DNA from: Candidatus Scalindua sp.
GTDB lineage: Bacteria > Planctomycetota > Brocadiia > Brocadiales > Scalinduaceae
Assembly: GCA_030748215.1 (NCBI GenBank)
Contig: JASMMK010000066.1
Coordinates: 1-58,758 of the forward strand
DNA: 58,758 bases
Direction of reading: 5' to 3'
Positions 42,720 to 51,566 of this stretch are shown in pieces. Below the pieces are notes generated by a model. That model had not been told where the DNA came from. It did no database searches and saw nothing but the letters and a program-made list of their open reading frames with translations. The translations under genes were made by a program, and so were the position numbers. Positions within the stretch are counted from its first letter, which is position 1, and each line of letters starts with the position of its first letter.

Positions 42720-42732
42720 GCCTGAAAATTTT

Positions 42733-44199
42733 TCAGCCCAGAAAACCGGTTACATTGTCCAGTTGCACATTACTTACAGCGATTTCGGGAGCGACCACTA
42801 CTTCCCTTGATCCCCATACCAGCGTAGACCTCTTTTTCTTTGTAATCCCGATTATGTTGTTGAGTATCTGTTTTATGTTGGTGTTGATCCTGATGGTGTT
42901 AGGTTTTAAAGGACTAGCAATCCTTCCGTCCTTTATCAAAAAAGAGTCAGCGATTATAGTACTCGTGAAATCACCCATGGCCAATCCGTTTATCGCATAG
43001 GTGTACCATATCCTGCCAATGTAGACTCCATTGCTTACCTGTTTAAGCAGGTTGTACCTGGTAGTTTCCCTGCTACCTTCAATTACCACGTTTGTTGGAT
43101 ATATACCTGTCTTGTTTTTGTAATCCCTGCCATTTGTTGAATACCTGAAACCGTTCCGTGGAATTGGACAATACAGATTGTTTCTGAATTTCTGTGCATA
43201 GTAATTATTTGCCAGAAAGCCTGTAAGCGTTCCATTCGTGACCAGGTCAGTTCTTCCGGTCGGCATGCCTTCACACGTAATCTTCTTACTACCGATCTCC
43301 CCCTCTATGGATCCATCATCATATATGTTTAAATTGTCTGATGCTATTCCATGCCCAAGTTTCCCGAGGAATGGTGTATTGGACGCATAGACCGATGAAA
43401 GATCTAATGATGGTATCAATACGTTTGAAACAATATCAGTAAGTGGCTGATTTCCAAAAACAACATTGTGCTTTCCTGATTTAACTTTCCTTCCACCGAT
43501 TGTCCTCATCGCGCTTTCTGCAGCTTCTCTCCCGGCAGCTTCAGGTTTAAACGTTGTGAGGTGCGTGTCCATACTCCATCCCGTTCCCTTAACATTCTTA
43601 TTTTCAATCATTGCCGTTATATTTGCAGTGAGGCTTGTTGTTTCGTCAAAGTCATCTATCCCTTTTGTAGTCTTTATGGCCATTCTCTCTCTCAGGACGG
43701 TTACATCCCCACCGATAATGACTGTTTTTTTATGACCGCCATCATGCAGGGCTTTAAGTGTGCCATCTAGTGCTTTCCATCCCAGGCCAACAGCATCTTT
43801 TCCGCTGATCTCCATGACACGTTTGTCGTGATAGTTGATTAAGGAAGGTTTACCTACCGATTCGGATAGTGTTTTGAAGCCCGGATCATACACTCTGTTT
43901 CGTTTCGCCTTCGACAGCGCCTCAAGAACTCCCTCTTTCGTCAAATCATTTGTAACTGACCCAAACCCTGTTTCGATTCTGTTTCCTTTTTTGAATGTAG
44001 CCAGAATTCCAAGCCCATACGATTGGATAGATTTTGGTTCGTGAACCCCGTTACAGGGAATGCCTGATGTATAATTAAGCCTTATCGTAATCAGGTCATT
44101 CCATGATGCGAACACCTCTGCATCGATAACGTCCTTTTGCTTTTTTACCTGTTTAAGCGCATCAGAAACGGCTGTTTGTAGCTCTTCTGTTTTTATCAT
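42733..44199 (-). CDS. pmbA: TldE/PmbA-type metalloprotease subunit
   Basis: TldE partners TldD in a heterodimeric protease that trims unfolded or modified peptides such as microcin B17. The 488-aa protein has the TldD/PmbA fold (SYGLGILATFKKGNRIETGF, NVVFGNQPLTDIVSNVL, GMPTGRTDLVTNGTLTGFL, YAINGLAMGDFTSTIIADSF) but no HExxxH zinc motif, as expected for the non-catalytic subunit. It follows the TldD gene by 68 bases, a gap holding a perfect palindrome. ATG at 44199. Confidence 0.9.
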   Translation of the reverse strand: MIKTEELQTAVSDALKQVKKQKDVIDAEVFASWNDLITIRLNYTSGIPCNGVHEPKSIQSYGLGILATFKKGNRIETGFGSVTNDLTKEGVLEALSKAKRNRVYDPGFKTLSESVGKPSLINYHDKRVMEISGKDAVGLGWKALDGTLKALHDGGHKKTVIIGGDVTVLRERMAIKTTKGIDDFDETTSLTANITAMIENKNVKGTGWSMDTHLTTFKPEAAGREAAESAMRTIGGRKVKSGKHNVVFGNQPLTDIVSNVLIPSLDLSSVYASNTPFLGKLGHGIASDNLNIYDDGSIEGEIGSKKITCEGMPTGRTDLVTNGTLTGFLANNYYAQKFRNNLYCPIPRNGFRYSTNGRDYKNKTGIYPTNVVIEGSRETTRYNLLKQVSNGVYIGRIWYTYAINGLAMGDFTSTIIADSFLIKDGRIASPLKPNTIRINTNIKQILNNIIGITKKKRSTLVWGSREVVVAPEIAVSNVQLDNVTGFLG

Positions 44200-44231
44200 T
44201 TTAAATTACTAACCTCTCACGAAGGAACTCT

Positions 44232-44253
44232 GTGGAAGCCTGAAGGCTTCCAC
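44232..44253. repeat. Perfect 10-bp palindrome between tldD and tldE
   Basis: GTGGAAGCCT-GA-AGGCTTCCAC forms a hairpin with a two-base loop. It matches the first hairpin of the element at 49018 (read on the minus strand GTGGAAACCTGAAGGTTTCC) with paired changes G-C to A-T, as expected of a selected structure. No T-run follows. Confidence 0.7.
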
Positions 44254-44267
44254 TACAACGTGAATTA

Positions 44268-45809
44268 CTAACAACCTGCAAGCCTGGCCTTGCCCCGGAG
44301 TGTTGGGCCACCGTTGCCAACTTTCATAACTTGCATCGGCTGTCCCTTTCCGCAAGTTGGAATAGGATACATTTTGAAATCATTCCCCACTGCATCAACA
44401 CTCATGAGAAACTCTTTTGAATTTGCCATTATCCCGCCACCTCTGTACAGCTTTACGAGTTTACCATTTTCAATTTTATAAACCTTTTTGGCAGAAATTC
44501 TGAAGTTTTCTCTGGATTCGCTTATGGATGGAATTCTGTGGCTGACGATGTAATATCCATCCTTTACCTCTTTTATTATTTTCTTAGGATCTTTTTTGCC
44601 GGGACCAAATGCCGTATTTGTCATCCTGACTATTGGCACCATTGACGACATAGTCGCCCTCATCGAACCATTCGGCTCATGCCCAAGGACAGCAGCATTC
44701 TCCCTTCCATTTAAGAAGGTCTTTAGAATACCATCTTTAATTACGTCTATGCGCTTACCCGGTGTTCCTTCAGCATCGTAATTATAGTATCCATATCCCA
44801 TTGTGGTAGGATCTGAAAATGCGTTTACGAGAGGAGAAGCTATCCGCTCTCCTACCTGGTCTTCATCCATGTTCTTAAAGAGCCAGGACCTGCCTGCATA
44901 AGCAGTTTCCATCTTAAGTATTCTGTCAGATTCGGTAGGGTGTCCAACGATTTCGTGCACGAGCAGTGTATTAAAGTGTGGATCGGTTACAACTACAACC
45001 TCATCCTTGCTCGTCTTAAGAAACTCCGCACCTGAGAGTTCGATAGTCTCTCTTGTCCTCTCAAGCGCAAAATCGAGAAAGCTCAGCTTATAACAATTCT
45101 TGCCTTCAATTATTTCCCACCCTTTCATGTCACCAACATAATCATAACAGACTTCCGGGCTGGACTCACCCTTCTGTGCAGAGACATACACAACGCCCTG
45201 AGTCAACGGCAATGACTGATCAATGCTTGCACCTTCAGAACTGCAGAATAACTCCCTGGTTATGCCTGTTTTGACACCGACAGCTGTGTAACGCACAGAC
45301 AGATCGAGCTCTTTCATCCGCCGGGAAACATCTATGCTTGTCTTTAGCACCTTCTGCAAAGAAACCTTTCGCGGGTCTATTTCAAAATCTGCCGGTACCG
45401 TATCCTGGCAAACCTTAATCTTTGCGAGTCTTACTTCTGTTAATGAATCGGCACTTTTCTTAAACTCCTGCTTTTTCTTTGCGTTGGCAACGGCCCGTTC
45501 ATAGGCAGAATTTATACCATTAATAATCAGGTCTGTTATCCTCTTAACCTTTAAATCATTTTTACCAAGAGATTGACCATAGAATCCCCAGGAGGACATC
45601 TCTCCCGCAATAACCCTTATTCCGAAAGAGGCGTCATAATCATCCGCAACATCCTTTGATTGTCCGTTTTCAGAAGTGGCTGATTTGAATTCGCTGATTC
45701 CAAGCCTTACATCAACATATCTGCACTCACTTAATGATTTGTAATATATTGATAACGTTTTGAAAATGTGTCCTTTTAACTTGTCGATGATCTCTATGCG
45801 TGGTTTCAT
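44268..45809 (-). CDS. tldD: TldD-type zinc metalloprotease, catalytic subunit
   Basis: The 513-aa protein carries the zinc motif H285-E286-x3-H290 in LLVHEIVGHPTESDR, and the distal CGKGQ near the C-terminus that supplies the third, cysteine ligand in E. coli TldD. GRSWLFKNMDEDQVGERIAS and YDAEGTPGKRIDVIKDGIL are also conserved. TldD degrades unstructured peptides inside the TldD/E chamber. It begins eight bases after the stop of the c-heme sensor gene and is followed by the TldE gene, so the three form an operon. Confidence 0.93.
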   Translation of the reverse strand: MKPRIEIIDKLKGHIFKTLSIYYKSLSECRYVDVRLGISEFKSATSENGQSKDVADDYDASFGIRVIAGEMSSWGFYGQSLGKNDLKVKRITDLIINGINSAYERAVANAKKKQEFKKSADSLTEVRLAKIKVCQDTVPADFEIDPRKVSLQKVLKTSIDVSRRMKELDLSVRYTAVGVKTGITRELFCSSEGASIDQSLPLTQGVVYVSAQKGESSPEVCYDYVGDMKGWEIIEGKNCYKLSFLDFALERTRETIELSGAEFLKTSKDEVVVVTDPHFNTLLVHEIVGHPTESDRILKMETAYAGRSWLFKNMDEDQVGERIASPLVNAFSDPTTMGYGYYNYDAEGTPGKRIDVIKDGILKTFLNGRENAAVLGHEPNGSMRATMSSMVPIVRMTNTAFGPGKKDPKKIIKEVKDGYYIVSHRIPSISESRENFRISAKKVYKIENGKLVKLYRGGGIMANSKEFLMSVDAVGNDFKMYPIPTCGKGQPMQVMKVGNGGPTLRGKARLAGC

Positions 45810-45817
45810 TGCAGGTA

Positions 45818-46540
45818 CTAATTCTTGTTGTTGTCTTCTTTTCTCTTAATCGTAATATTCATTGCTATGAATACGAAGGTTACCAGGAATACCATCCCTA
45901 CGGTAGTTACAATGGTCATGTGAACCAGGTTCCCCTTGATCTCGGCCTCTGCCCTGTCTATAGGAACTGCAACTGAGATAGCGCCTCTCAGGTCACCAAA
46001 CGTATAGTCCGTAGCCTTGTCTTCAGGATAACCTTCCTGAATAAACCCCGGCACGGTCTCCCTGGCGGAGTGGCATTTGAGGCATGCTTCCTCTATGTGG
46101 AGTGGAATGAGATATCTCAGCACTCGTTTACTCTCTATCTCATCGACACCTTTATATTCAGTAAGATTTTTGTCACTCTCGAATTCCGCAAGCGCCTTCT
46201 CTTCGAATTTATCCGGTCTGTTTTTCGGATTTCTATATTTTGAACTGACCTGTCTTAGTCGATATCCAGTTGCGTTATAAAACTTTTTGCCAATCTCATT
46301 TCCTGCGATTGCCGGCATGAGCAACCTAGTTGCTTCATTGTGCTCCATATTTGCAATTGCCATCGTTTCTGCCAGATATTCTCTTGTGTGCTTTAGCTCA
46401 AGAGCAATCATCTCGCACTTATCGAACACTTCCTCTCGTAACATAGTAGACTGTTTCTGGAAATTAGTAACAGTTATAGAAAGTATTACAATCGCCACTA
46501 CAAATATTACGATTCCGTAAAGTTTAAAATTCTTTTTCAT
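45818..46540 (-). CDS. Membrane c-heme sensor protein (Tll0287-like/DUF3365)
   Basis: The 240-aa protein has an N-terminal membrane helix (residues 8-26), a periplasmic domain with one heme c site C153-LK-C156-H157 (EEACLKCHSARETVPGF), and a second helix near residues 205-228. The domain (YRNPKNRPDKFEEKALAEF, RYLIPLHIEEACLKCHS, GDLRGAISVAVPID) matches Tll0287-like monoheme PAS/Cache-type sensors. These usually precede a kinase or methyl-accepting part; here only a short basic tail (KRKEDNNKN) remains inside. It is the first gene of a unit with tldD and tldE, an unusual partner. Confidence 0.87.
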   Translation of the reverse strand: MKKNFKLYGIVIFVVAIVILSITVTNFQKQSTMLREEVFDKCEMIALELKHTREYLAETMAIANMEHNEATRLLMPAIAGNEIGKKFYNATGYRLRQVSSKYRNPKNRPDKFEEKALAEFESDKNLTEYKGVDEIESKRVLRYLIPLHIEEACLKCHSARETVPGFIQEGYPEDKATDYTFGDLRGAISVAVPIDRAEAEIKGNLVHMTIVTTVGMVFLVTFVFIAMNITIKRKEDNNKN

Positions 46541-46713
46541 TATAGCTGGGTATGCCTTAAAAAAGCGTTAGATCATTATGTACAACGGTTTTCAGTCTAA
46601 CACAAAAGAGAGAGATTATCTAAAAAAAATTATAGCCTTACCCTTTGTGCTCTTCATGGCTTCTTGTCCTCGGCACCTTTTGTCCGGGAAGTGTGATTAT
46701 TTTTTTTATATTT

Positions 46714-48927
46714 TCAGGCATGATTATGGGCATGACCGAAGAAGTTTTTAATGTTTTCTATGTCAGAAACTTTTTTACAGTCGGGAAGTGAGTTTATAAA
46801 GTACCTGCCATAAAACTTACTCTTAATGCGGGGATCCAGGATTGCGACTACGCCAGTGTCTGTCGTTGACCTGATCAGACGGCCAAAGCCCTGCCTCAGT
46901 AGTGTGATTGCCTGTGGCACCTGGTAGAACATGAATGGATTTTTGTTCTGGGATTTCAGCAGTTCAATTCTTGCTTCAATTATCGGATCGTCTGGAACAG
47001 CAAATGGCAGCCTGGTTATTATTACACACTTCAGTGCTTCACCGGGCACATCAACTCCCTGCCAGAATGTGGCGGTACCAAAGAGAACCGGTTTTTTGCT
47101 GGTCTTAAACTCTTCAATCAATTGATATCTTGGTTTGTCTCCCTGTCTGAATAGAGTAAAATCTTCCAGATCATCCTGAATCTCTTCATATACACTGTTA
47201 AGCATCTTGAAACTCGTAAATAGAATAAACGCTCTTCCCTGTGAGTGAGTAATAATACCCTCTATGTGTTTTACAATACTATCTTCGAACTCTTCAGGTT
47301 GCTGATTTGGGTCAGGAATTTTGCCAGGGGCGTATATGAGCGCATTCTCTGAAAAGTTAAATGGGGATCCAATGGCTCTTTCACAATAGTCATCTTCTCT
47401 TGTTATGTGAGTATCAAATCCGTCCTGCTCTAAAGTAATGATCGGTTCTTCTGTGCCCGTCTTCTCGCTGACAGGTATTCCCAATCGTCCCTTTATATAC
47501 TTGAAGCTTCCGTTTATAGAGAGTGTAGCCGAGGTAAGAATTACCGGCCTGGTCATGCCGAATATCTGTTTCTCAAATTCCACGGCAACATTTATTGGTG
47601 CGGCAAGCAGGGAGCATCTTGTGTATTTATGGTTTATTGGTTCCAGCGTATTTGTTAATTGCAACGTGTCTGAGAGTGTCTCGTAGCGTGATTTTTTCCT
47701 TTCGATATCTGTCCAATACACATACTCCTTCAGATCCTGATTCATAATAGTAGCAATATTATTGTTAATTTCGCTACACCGATTTGCGAATGCAAAAATC
47801 TCCAGTCTATCCTCATCTGTTTTAACCTGTTTCGACAGAGACTCAAGCAGATCGAAAAGGTTGGACAATGGCTTACTGAGATAGTTGTTTATGGTACTCT
47901 TCTCCCTAATCCGAGTAGTTTTACTTCCTGTACCATATTTCTCGATAATCTCTGAAAAGAAGAGATCGCTGGCAGAGGCAGCTTCTTTCAATAGTTTTTC
48001 ACAATCGTTTATGATACCCGCTTGCTTAGCCTGGTCTGATGCGCTGGTTGAATCAAAGAGCCTTGCTATCAGCCCCTTCCCTGTCTTAGGGTTCAGTATA
48101 GAGTCGAGCATATATTTAATCCTGGAGTTTGAGATTCCTATACCGAAGTAACTGGTAGCTATATCTTCCAGTGTATGGGCTTCATCAAAAACTACAGCAT
48201 CAAAGTCCGGCAAGACCCGTCCGTCACTTGCCAGGTTAGCAAAGAAAAGATGGTGATTTGTGACCAGTATTTGCGCCTTATACTCTTTTCTACGCGCCCT
48301 GTTGTAGTAGCAATCATCCTTGAAAGAACATTGTTTACCAAAGCAGAGATCGGACTCTCTACAGACCTTGCTCCATACCGCCGGTGAAGGTTCAAAGTCC
48401 AGCTCTGATCGCAGCCCCCTCCTCGCATGTACTTCCCATTGGACAATATGCTGAAATTCATCGAATTCCTTTTGAGTGTTAAAGACACTCTGCGACTGTG
48501 CCTGGTGAAACCTTCTGAGGCATAAATAGTTCTGTCCGCCCACACAGAGAGTATAAGAAAAGTCAAATTTGTCTTCCTGTCCATCCTCCGGATGCGAATT
48601 ATCATCGCCTGCATCGGCAAAAATATTAACAGATTTCAAGGCATTACGAAGAAAGGGAAGGTCTTTTTTAATTAATTGCTCCTGCAGCGTTTTGGTATGA
48701 GTCGAGATGATAACCTTTTTGTTGTTTCTAGCACTCCAGAAAATAAACGGAATAAGATAAGCCATGCTTTTACCTACTCCGGTACCGGCTTCAACGATAA
48801 GATGCTTGTTCTTCTCAATGGCTTTTTGAATTGCAAGGGCCATATCCAGCTGCTGAGGCCTCAACTCGTAAGAACCTAATTTTTTGGAGATAACTCCGTC
48901 TTTTCCTAGTACATCTTCGATCAACAT
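46714..48927 (-). CDS. dinG: DinG-like ATP-dependent helicase (XPD family)
   Basis: Superfamily 2 helicase with an iron-sulfur domain, acting on forked DNA, R-loops or G-quadruplexes. Numbered from an upstream TTG at 48945, motifs include Walker A VEAGTGVGKS at 51-60, ISTHTKTLQEQL and DEAH in VVFDEAHTLED. Four cysteines for the 4Fe-4S cluster are spaced C-x5-C-x3-C-x5-C in KVCRESDLCFGKQCSFKDDC. C-terminal motifs are AFILFTSFKML, FWQGVDVPGEAL and QGFGRLIRS. I place the start at the ATG at 48927 (737 aa). No exonuclease domain is fused. Confidence 0.9.
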   Translation of the reverse strand: MLIEDVLGKDGVISKKLGSYELRPQQLDMALAIQKAIEKNKHLIVEAGTGVGKSMAYLIPFIFWSARNNKKVIISTHTKTLQEQLIKKDLPFLRNALKSVNIFADAGDDNSHPEDGQEDKFDFSYTLCVGGQNYLCLRRFHQAQSQSVFNTQKEFDEFQHIVQWEVHARRGLRSELDFEPSPAVWSKVCRESDLCFGKQCSFKDDCYYNRARRKEYKAQILVTNHHLFFANLASDGRVLPDFDAVVFDEAHTLEDIATSYFGIGISNSRIKYMLDSILNPKTGKGLIARLFDSTSASDQAKQAGIINDCEKLLKEAASASDLFFSEIIEKYGTGSKTTRIREKSTINNYLSKPLSNLFDLLESLSKQVKTDEDRLEIFAFANRCSEINNNIATIMNQDLKEYVYWTDIERKKSRYETLSDTLQLTNTLEPINHKYTRCSLLAAPINVAVEFEKQIFGMTRPVILTSATLSINGSFKYIKGRLGIPVSEKTGTEEPIITLEQDGFDTHITREDDYCERAIGSPFNFSENALIYAPGKIPDPNQQPEEFEDSIVKHIEGIITHSQGRAFILFTSFKMLNSVYEEIQDDLEDFTLFRQGDKPRYQLIEEFKTSKKPVLFGTATFWQGVDVPGEALKCVIITRLPFAVPDDPIIEARIELLKSQNKNPFMFYQVPQAITLLRQGFGRLIRSTTDTGVVAILDPRIKSKFYGRYFINSLPDCKKVSDIENIKNFFGHAHNHA

Positions 48928-49017
48928 AGTCTCAGGATAAATCAATTTCTTTGGCCTTGCAAATCCTTTTTGATAATATATAATTTTGCTCTAACATTCC
49001 CACAAAAGCAGCAATTC

Positions 49018-49089
49018 GTAGCGGAAACCTTCAGGTTTCCACTCTTATATTACAATGTGTAAAATGGAAGGCTAAAGCCATTCCGCTAC
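49018..49089. repeat. Compound inverted-repeat element between dinG and ftrB
   Basis: A 72-base element closed by GTAGCGGAA and TTCCGCTAC. Inside are two hairpins: GGAAACCT-TC-AGGTTTCC (49023-49040) and GGAAGGCT-AA-AGCC-A-TTCC (49066-49084). The outer arms pair to give a three-way-junction-like structure. It looks like a REP/BIME or MITE-type element rather than a terminator, and its first hairpin is related to the palindrome at 44232. Confidence 0.7.
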
Positions 49090-49128
49090 AGTTTGGTTTA
49101 GAGTAACTTATTTAAAGGGGTAATTTCA

Positions 49129-49434
49129 ATGGACGATGAAATAGTACAGCTTGAAGCAGATGCGCGCAAATTGGTAGATGATTATGTAGAAACCGCTCCT
49201 TATAAGCTGAATCCGGATTCTAATCACGTGGGCAAGATTGTAAAGAGCCTGGCAAAGAGAAAACTGAAGAACGGTTTTTTTTACTGTCCATGCAGAATGC
49301 TTTCTGATGACAAAGAGATTGATGCGAAGATTATCTGTCCTTGTGAATACCACGAAGAGGAAATTGAGAAAGACGGCGTATGCTGTTGCGATCTGTTTGT
49401 GAGCCCTGATTATAAAACAGCATCAGCCGTTTAA
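49129..49434 (+). CDS. ftrB: Ferredoxin:thioredoxin reductase catalytic subunit, variant motif
   Basis: FTR passes electrons from ferredoxin to a thioredoxin through a 4Fe-4S cluster next to a redox disulfide. The 101-aa protein has C53-P-C55-R, C70-P-C72 and C85-C-C87, matching the CPC...CPC...CHC signature of the catalytic chain, with GFFYCPCRMLSDDKEID and DGVCCCDLFVSP around it. Two oddities: the histidine of CHC is replaced by cysteine (C86), and the spacings (14 and 12) differ from the 16 and 8 of the cyanobacterial enzyme. No variable (FtrA) subunit gene is nearby. AAAGGGG precedes the ATG. Confidence 0.88.
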   Translation: MDDEIVQLEADARKLVDDYVETAPYKLNPDSNHVGKIVKSLAKRKLKNGFFYCPCRMLSDDKEIDAKIICPCEYHEEEIEKDGVCCCDLFVSPDYKTASAV

Positions 49435-49504
49435 CCGGTCAACCCGGAATTATGCAGAGGGATGACAGCTTTGGGATACAAGGTGACGGTAGACAGCTTT
49501 CCTA

Positions 49505-50446
49505 CTAATATCCTGACTTCTTCTCTCCTTTGACAATCAGCGTTGTAAGAATTTGAGTCATCTTTTCATTGCTGGTTCCAATGTATTGAACCTTGCCTTG
49601 TTGGTCCACTATAAATGTTATGGGTATATTCCGTACATCATACAACTTGGACATCATACCCTTGTAACGCATCCCTTCAAATATTTGAGGCCATTCTAAA
49701 TTCTTTTGCAATACAATTCCTTTTAAATCGTCAAGATTATCATCACGGCTGATTCCTATAAACTGAACATCGGGACCTTTAAATTTCCTGTACAACTGTT
49801 TTATTTCCGGAAGCATCTCAAGACAACGATCATTCCATGTTGCCCAAAAGTGCATTACAATGATTTTGCCCTCAAAATCTGACAGTTTTATTGAATTTCC
49901 TTTAAAATCTTCAGTATAGAAATCCGGCGCATGCATTCCCAGCCCCATTGAACCTCCTAACTCTTTTCCGAAGGCGTTTGCCGCACCTGGCTCAATAATC
50001 CTTAATTCGGTTATAACATTTTTTGCCTCATCAATATTACCAATTCCTATAAGCGCTTGTGCCTTAAAATAGAGTAGCCTCGCCTTGAAATTGATATCGA
50101 TTTCATTCTGAAACTGTAATACATCATCAAAATAAGCGATGGCTTCATTGAAACTACCCAGTATGTTATTAGTAGCGCCAATATAGAAAGCAGCCTCCAG
50201 CGCCTCCTCTGTTCCGGCAAACATGTCGATTATCATCTGAAGTTCATTCAGGGCTTCTTCATAATAATCTTTGGCATCATTCGGACTCATCTTTGAGTAG
50301 ACGCCGAGGTTTTTCCTGATTGTGCTCAATTCTGCTGCCGCGTCTGCGTCCTGTCTCAATGCTCCCATGGCATTATTGTTAAACGTCAGTCCAAGTGAAA
50401 CAAACAAAATTACTACTATTGGAATCAAAAAAATCTCTGTTTTCAT
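49505..50446 (-). CDS. Exported TlpA-like protein with TPR region and incomplete CxxC
   Basis: The 313-aa protein begins with a membrane anchor or signal (MKTEIFLIPIVVILFVSLGL). Residues about 55-155 form TPR-like helices (ALEAAFYIGATNNILGSFNE), and 172-305 a TlpA/AhpC-type thioredoxin fold (APDFYTEDFKGNSIKLSDFE, IVMHFWATWNDRC). The usual WCxxC has become W-N205-D-R-C208: the first, attacking cysteine is absent. The cis-proline (NIPITFIVD) is kept. It can still form mixed disulfides or act as a peroxidase-like or binding protein. AAGGAAAG precedes the ATG at 50446. Convergent with ftrB. Confidence 0.85.
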   Translation of the reverse strand: MKTEIFLIPIVVILFVSLGLTFNNNAMGALRQDADAAAELSTIRKNLGVYSKMSPNDAKDYYEEALNELQMIIDMFAGTEEALEAAFYIGATNNILGSFNEAIAYFDDVLQFQNEIDINFKARLLYFKAQALIGIGNIDEAKNVITELRIIEPGAANAFGKELGGSMGLGMHAPDFYTEDFKGNSIKLSDFEGKIIVMHFWATWNDRCLEMLPEIKQLYRKFKGPDVQFIGISRDDNLDDLKGIVLQKNLEWPQIFEGMRYKGMMSKLYDVRNIPITFIVDQQGKVQYIGTSNEKMTQILTTLIVKGEKKSGY

Positions 50447-50672
50447 GGATATCTTTCCTTTATGTAATGAATTCATAACAATCATTTTGAAGTGATATAT
50501 TTAAACATACTATTTCACATAAGAAAAGTATATTTTAGCTTTACGGTATTTAGACACGAATTTCCCCCGGACAAACGGCGCCGAGGGCGAGTAAAAGGCA
50601 CGAATTGACACGGGGATAGATGCCCAACCTCTCTTTCGAGAGAACTCCAGGTTATTCTTGGCAAACCCTAAT

Positions 50673-51449
50673 CTAATTACAAAACAACTCTTCTATCTTT
50701 TTGGAAATATCCTTGCTACGCATTAACGTTTCACCTATCAGGATTGCGTCAACACCGGCTTCCTCAAGGACAAGTACATCCTCCCTTGTTTTGATCCCGC
50801 TTTCACTTACTATAATCTTGCCTTCAGGGATCCGGTGACGAAGCTGAAGTGAGGTTTCAAGACTGGTCTCGAATGTATCAAGATTCCTATTGTTGATGCC
50901 TATAATTGCAGCTTCTGTTTCCAATACCGTTTCCAGTTCATCATTATCATGCACCTCAACCAGGCATTCCATCCCCAGTTCGTGAGAAAGCGCAAGAAAT
51001 GCATTAATCTCTTCTTTATTGAGAATCCTTGCGATCAACAACACCAGATCAGCGCCGGCAGCTCTTGCCTCATATATCTGATACGGATCAATGATAAAAT
51101 CTTTCCTCAGAGCAGGCAGACCGACTGTTTCTTTAATCTCAGAGAGATACTTTAAGTCCCCTTTGAAAAATTCTTTGTCAGTCAGAACGGATATTGCAGA
51201 TGCGCCGCCAACCTCATATTCCTTTGCAATGTCAATGTAATTGAAGTCTTCCCTGATTATGCCGGCAGAAGGTGATGCTTTCTTAACCTCAGCGATAAAT
51301 TTGATCCTATTCTCTCTTTTCAGTACTGTACCGGACTTTATTGCATCCGGAACATCTTTACATCTTTCTTTCAAAGATTCTATTGAGACACGCTCTTTAT
51401 TCTCAGCAACCTCTTTTCGTTTGTACGCATGAATTTTATCTAATATCAT
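50673..51449 (-). CDS. trpC: Indole-3-glycerol phosphate synthase
   Basis: TIM-barrel enzyme that closes the indole ring in tryptophan synthesis. The 258-aa protein has FIAEVKKASPSAGIIR with a catalytic lysine, ISVLTDKEFFKGDL, LRKDFIIDPYQIYEARAAGA, GINNRNLDTF and VSESGIKTREDV...AILIGETLM for phosphate binding. It is not fused to trpF and no other trp gene is nearby. ATG at 51449. Confidence 0.96.
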   Translation of the reverse strand: MILDKIHAYKRKEVAENKERVSIESLKERCKDVPDAIKSGTVLKRENRIKFIAEVKKASPSAGIIREDFNYIDIAKEYEVGGASAISVLTDKEFFKGDLKYLSEIKETVGLPALRKDFIIDPYQIYEARAAGADLVLLIARILNKEEINAFLALSHELGMECLVEVHDNDELETVLETEAAIIGINNRNLDTFETSLETSLQLRHRIPEGKIIVSESGIKTREDVLVLEEAGVDAILIGETLMRSKDISKKIEELFCN

Positions 51450-51537
51450 GATTCTCTACCCAAAATTAGAATTTACTTCTATTTTAAGGATATCAGGTTA
51501 AATGTTTTTCCATTTTCAGTCAAGTATTTAAAAACTG

Positions 51538-51566
51538 TTGATTAAAGAATCCCTTTGTATTAGAAT
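51538..51566 (+). promoter_or_regulatory. Sigma70-type promoter of the aminotransferase with operator-like dyad
   Basis: TTGATT (51538-51543) and TAGAAT (51561-51566) lie 17 bases apart. The -10 element is inside a near-perfect 16-base palindrome TTAGAATCGACTCTAA (51560-51575), a plausible repressor site. Confidence 0.5.

Noticed and set aside
48192-48620. 142-codon frame inside the DinG-like gene
   Set aside because: Same strand, different frame; the DinG frame has all helicase and Fe-S motifs, this one has none.
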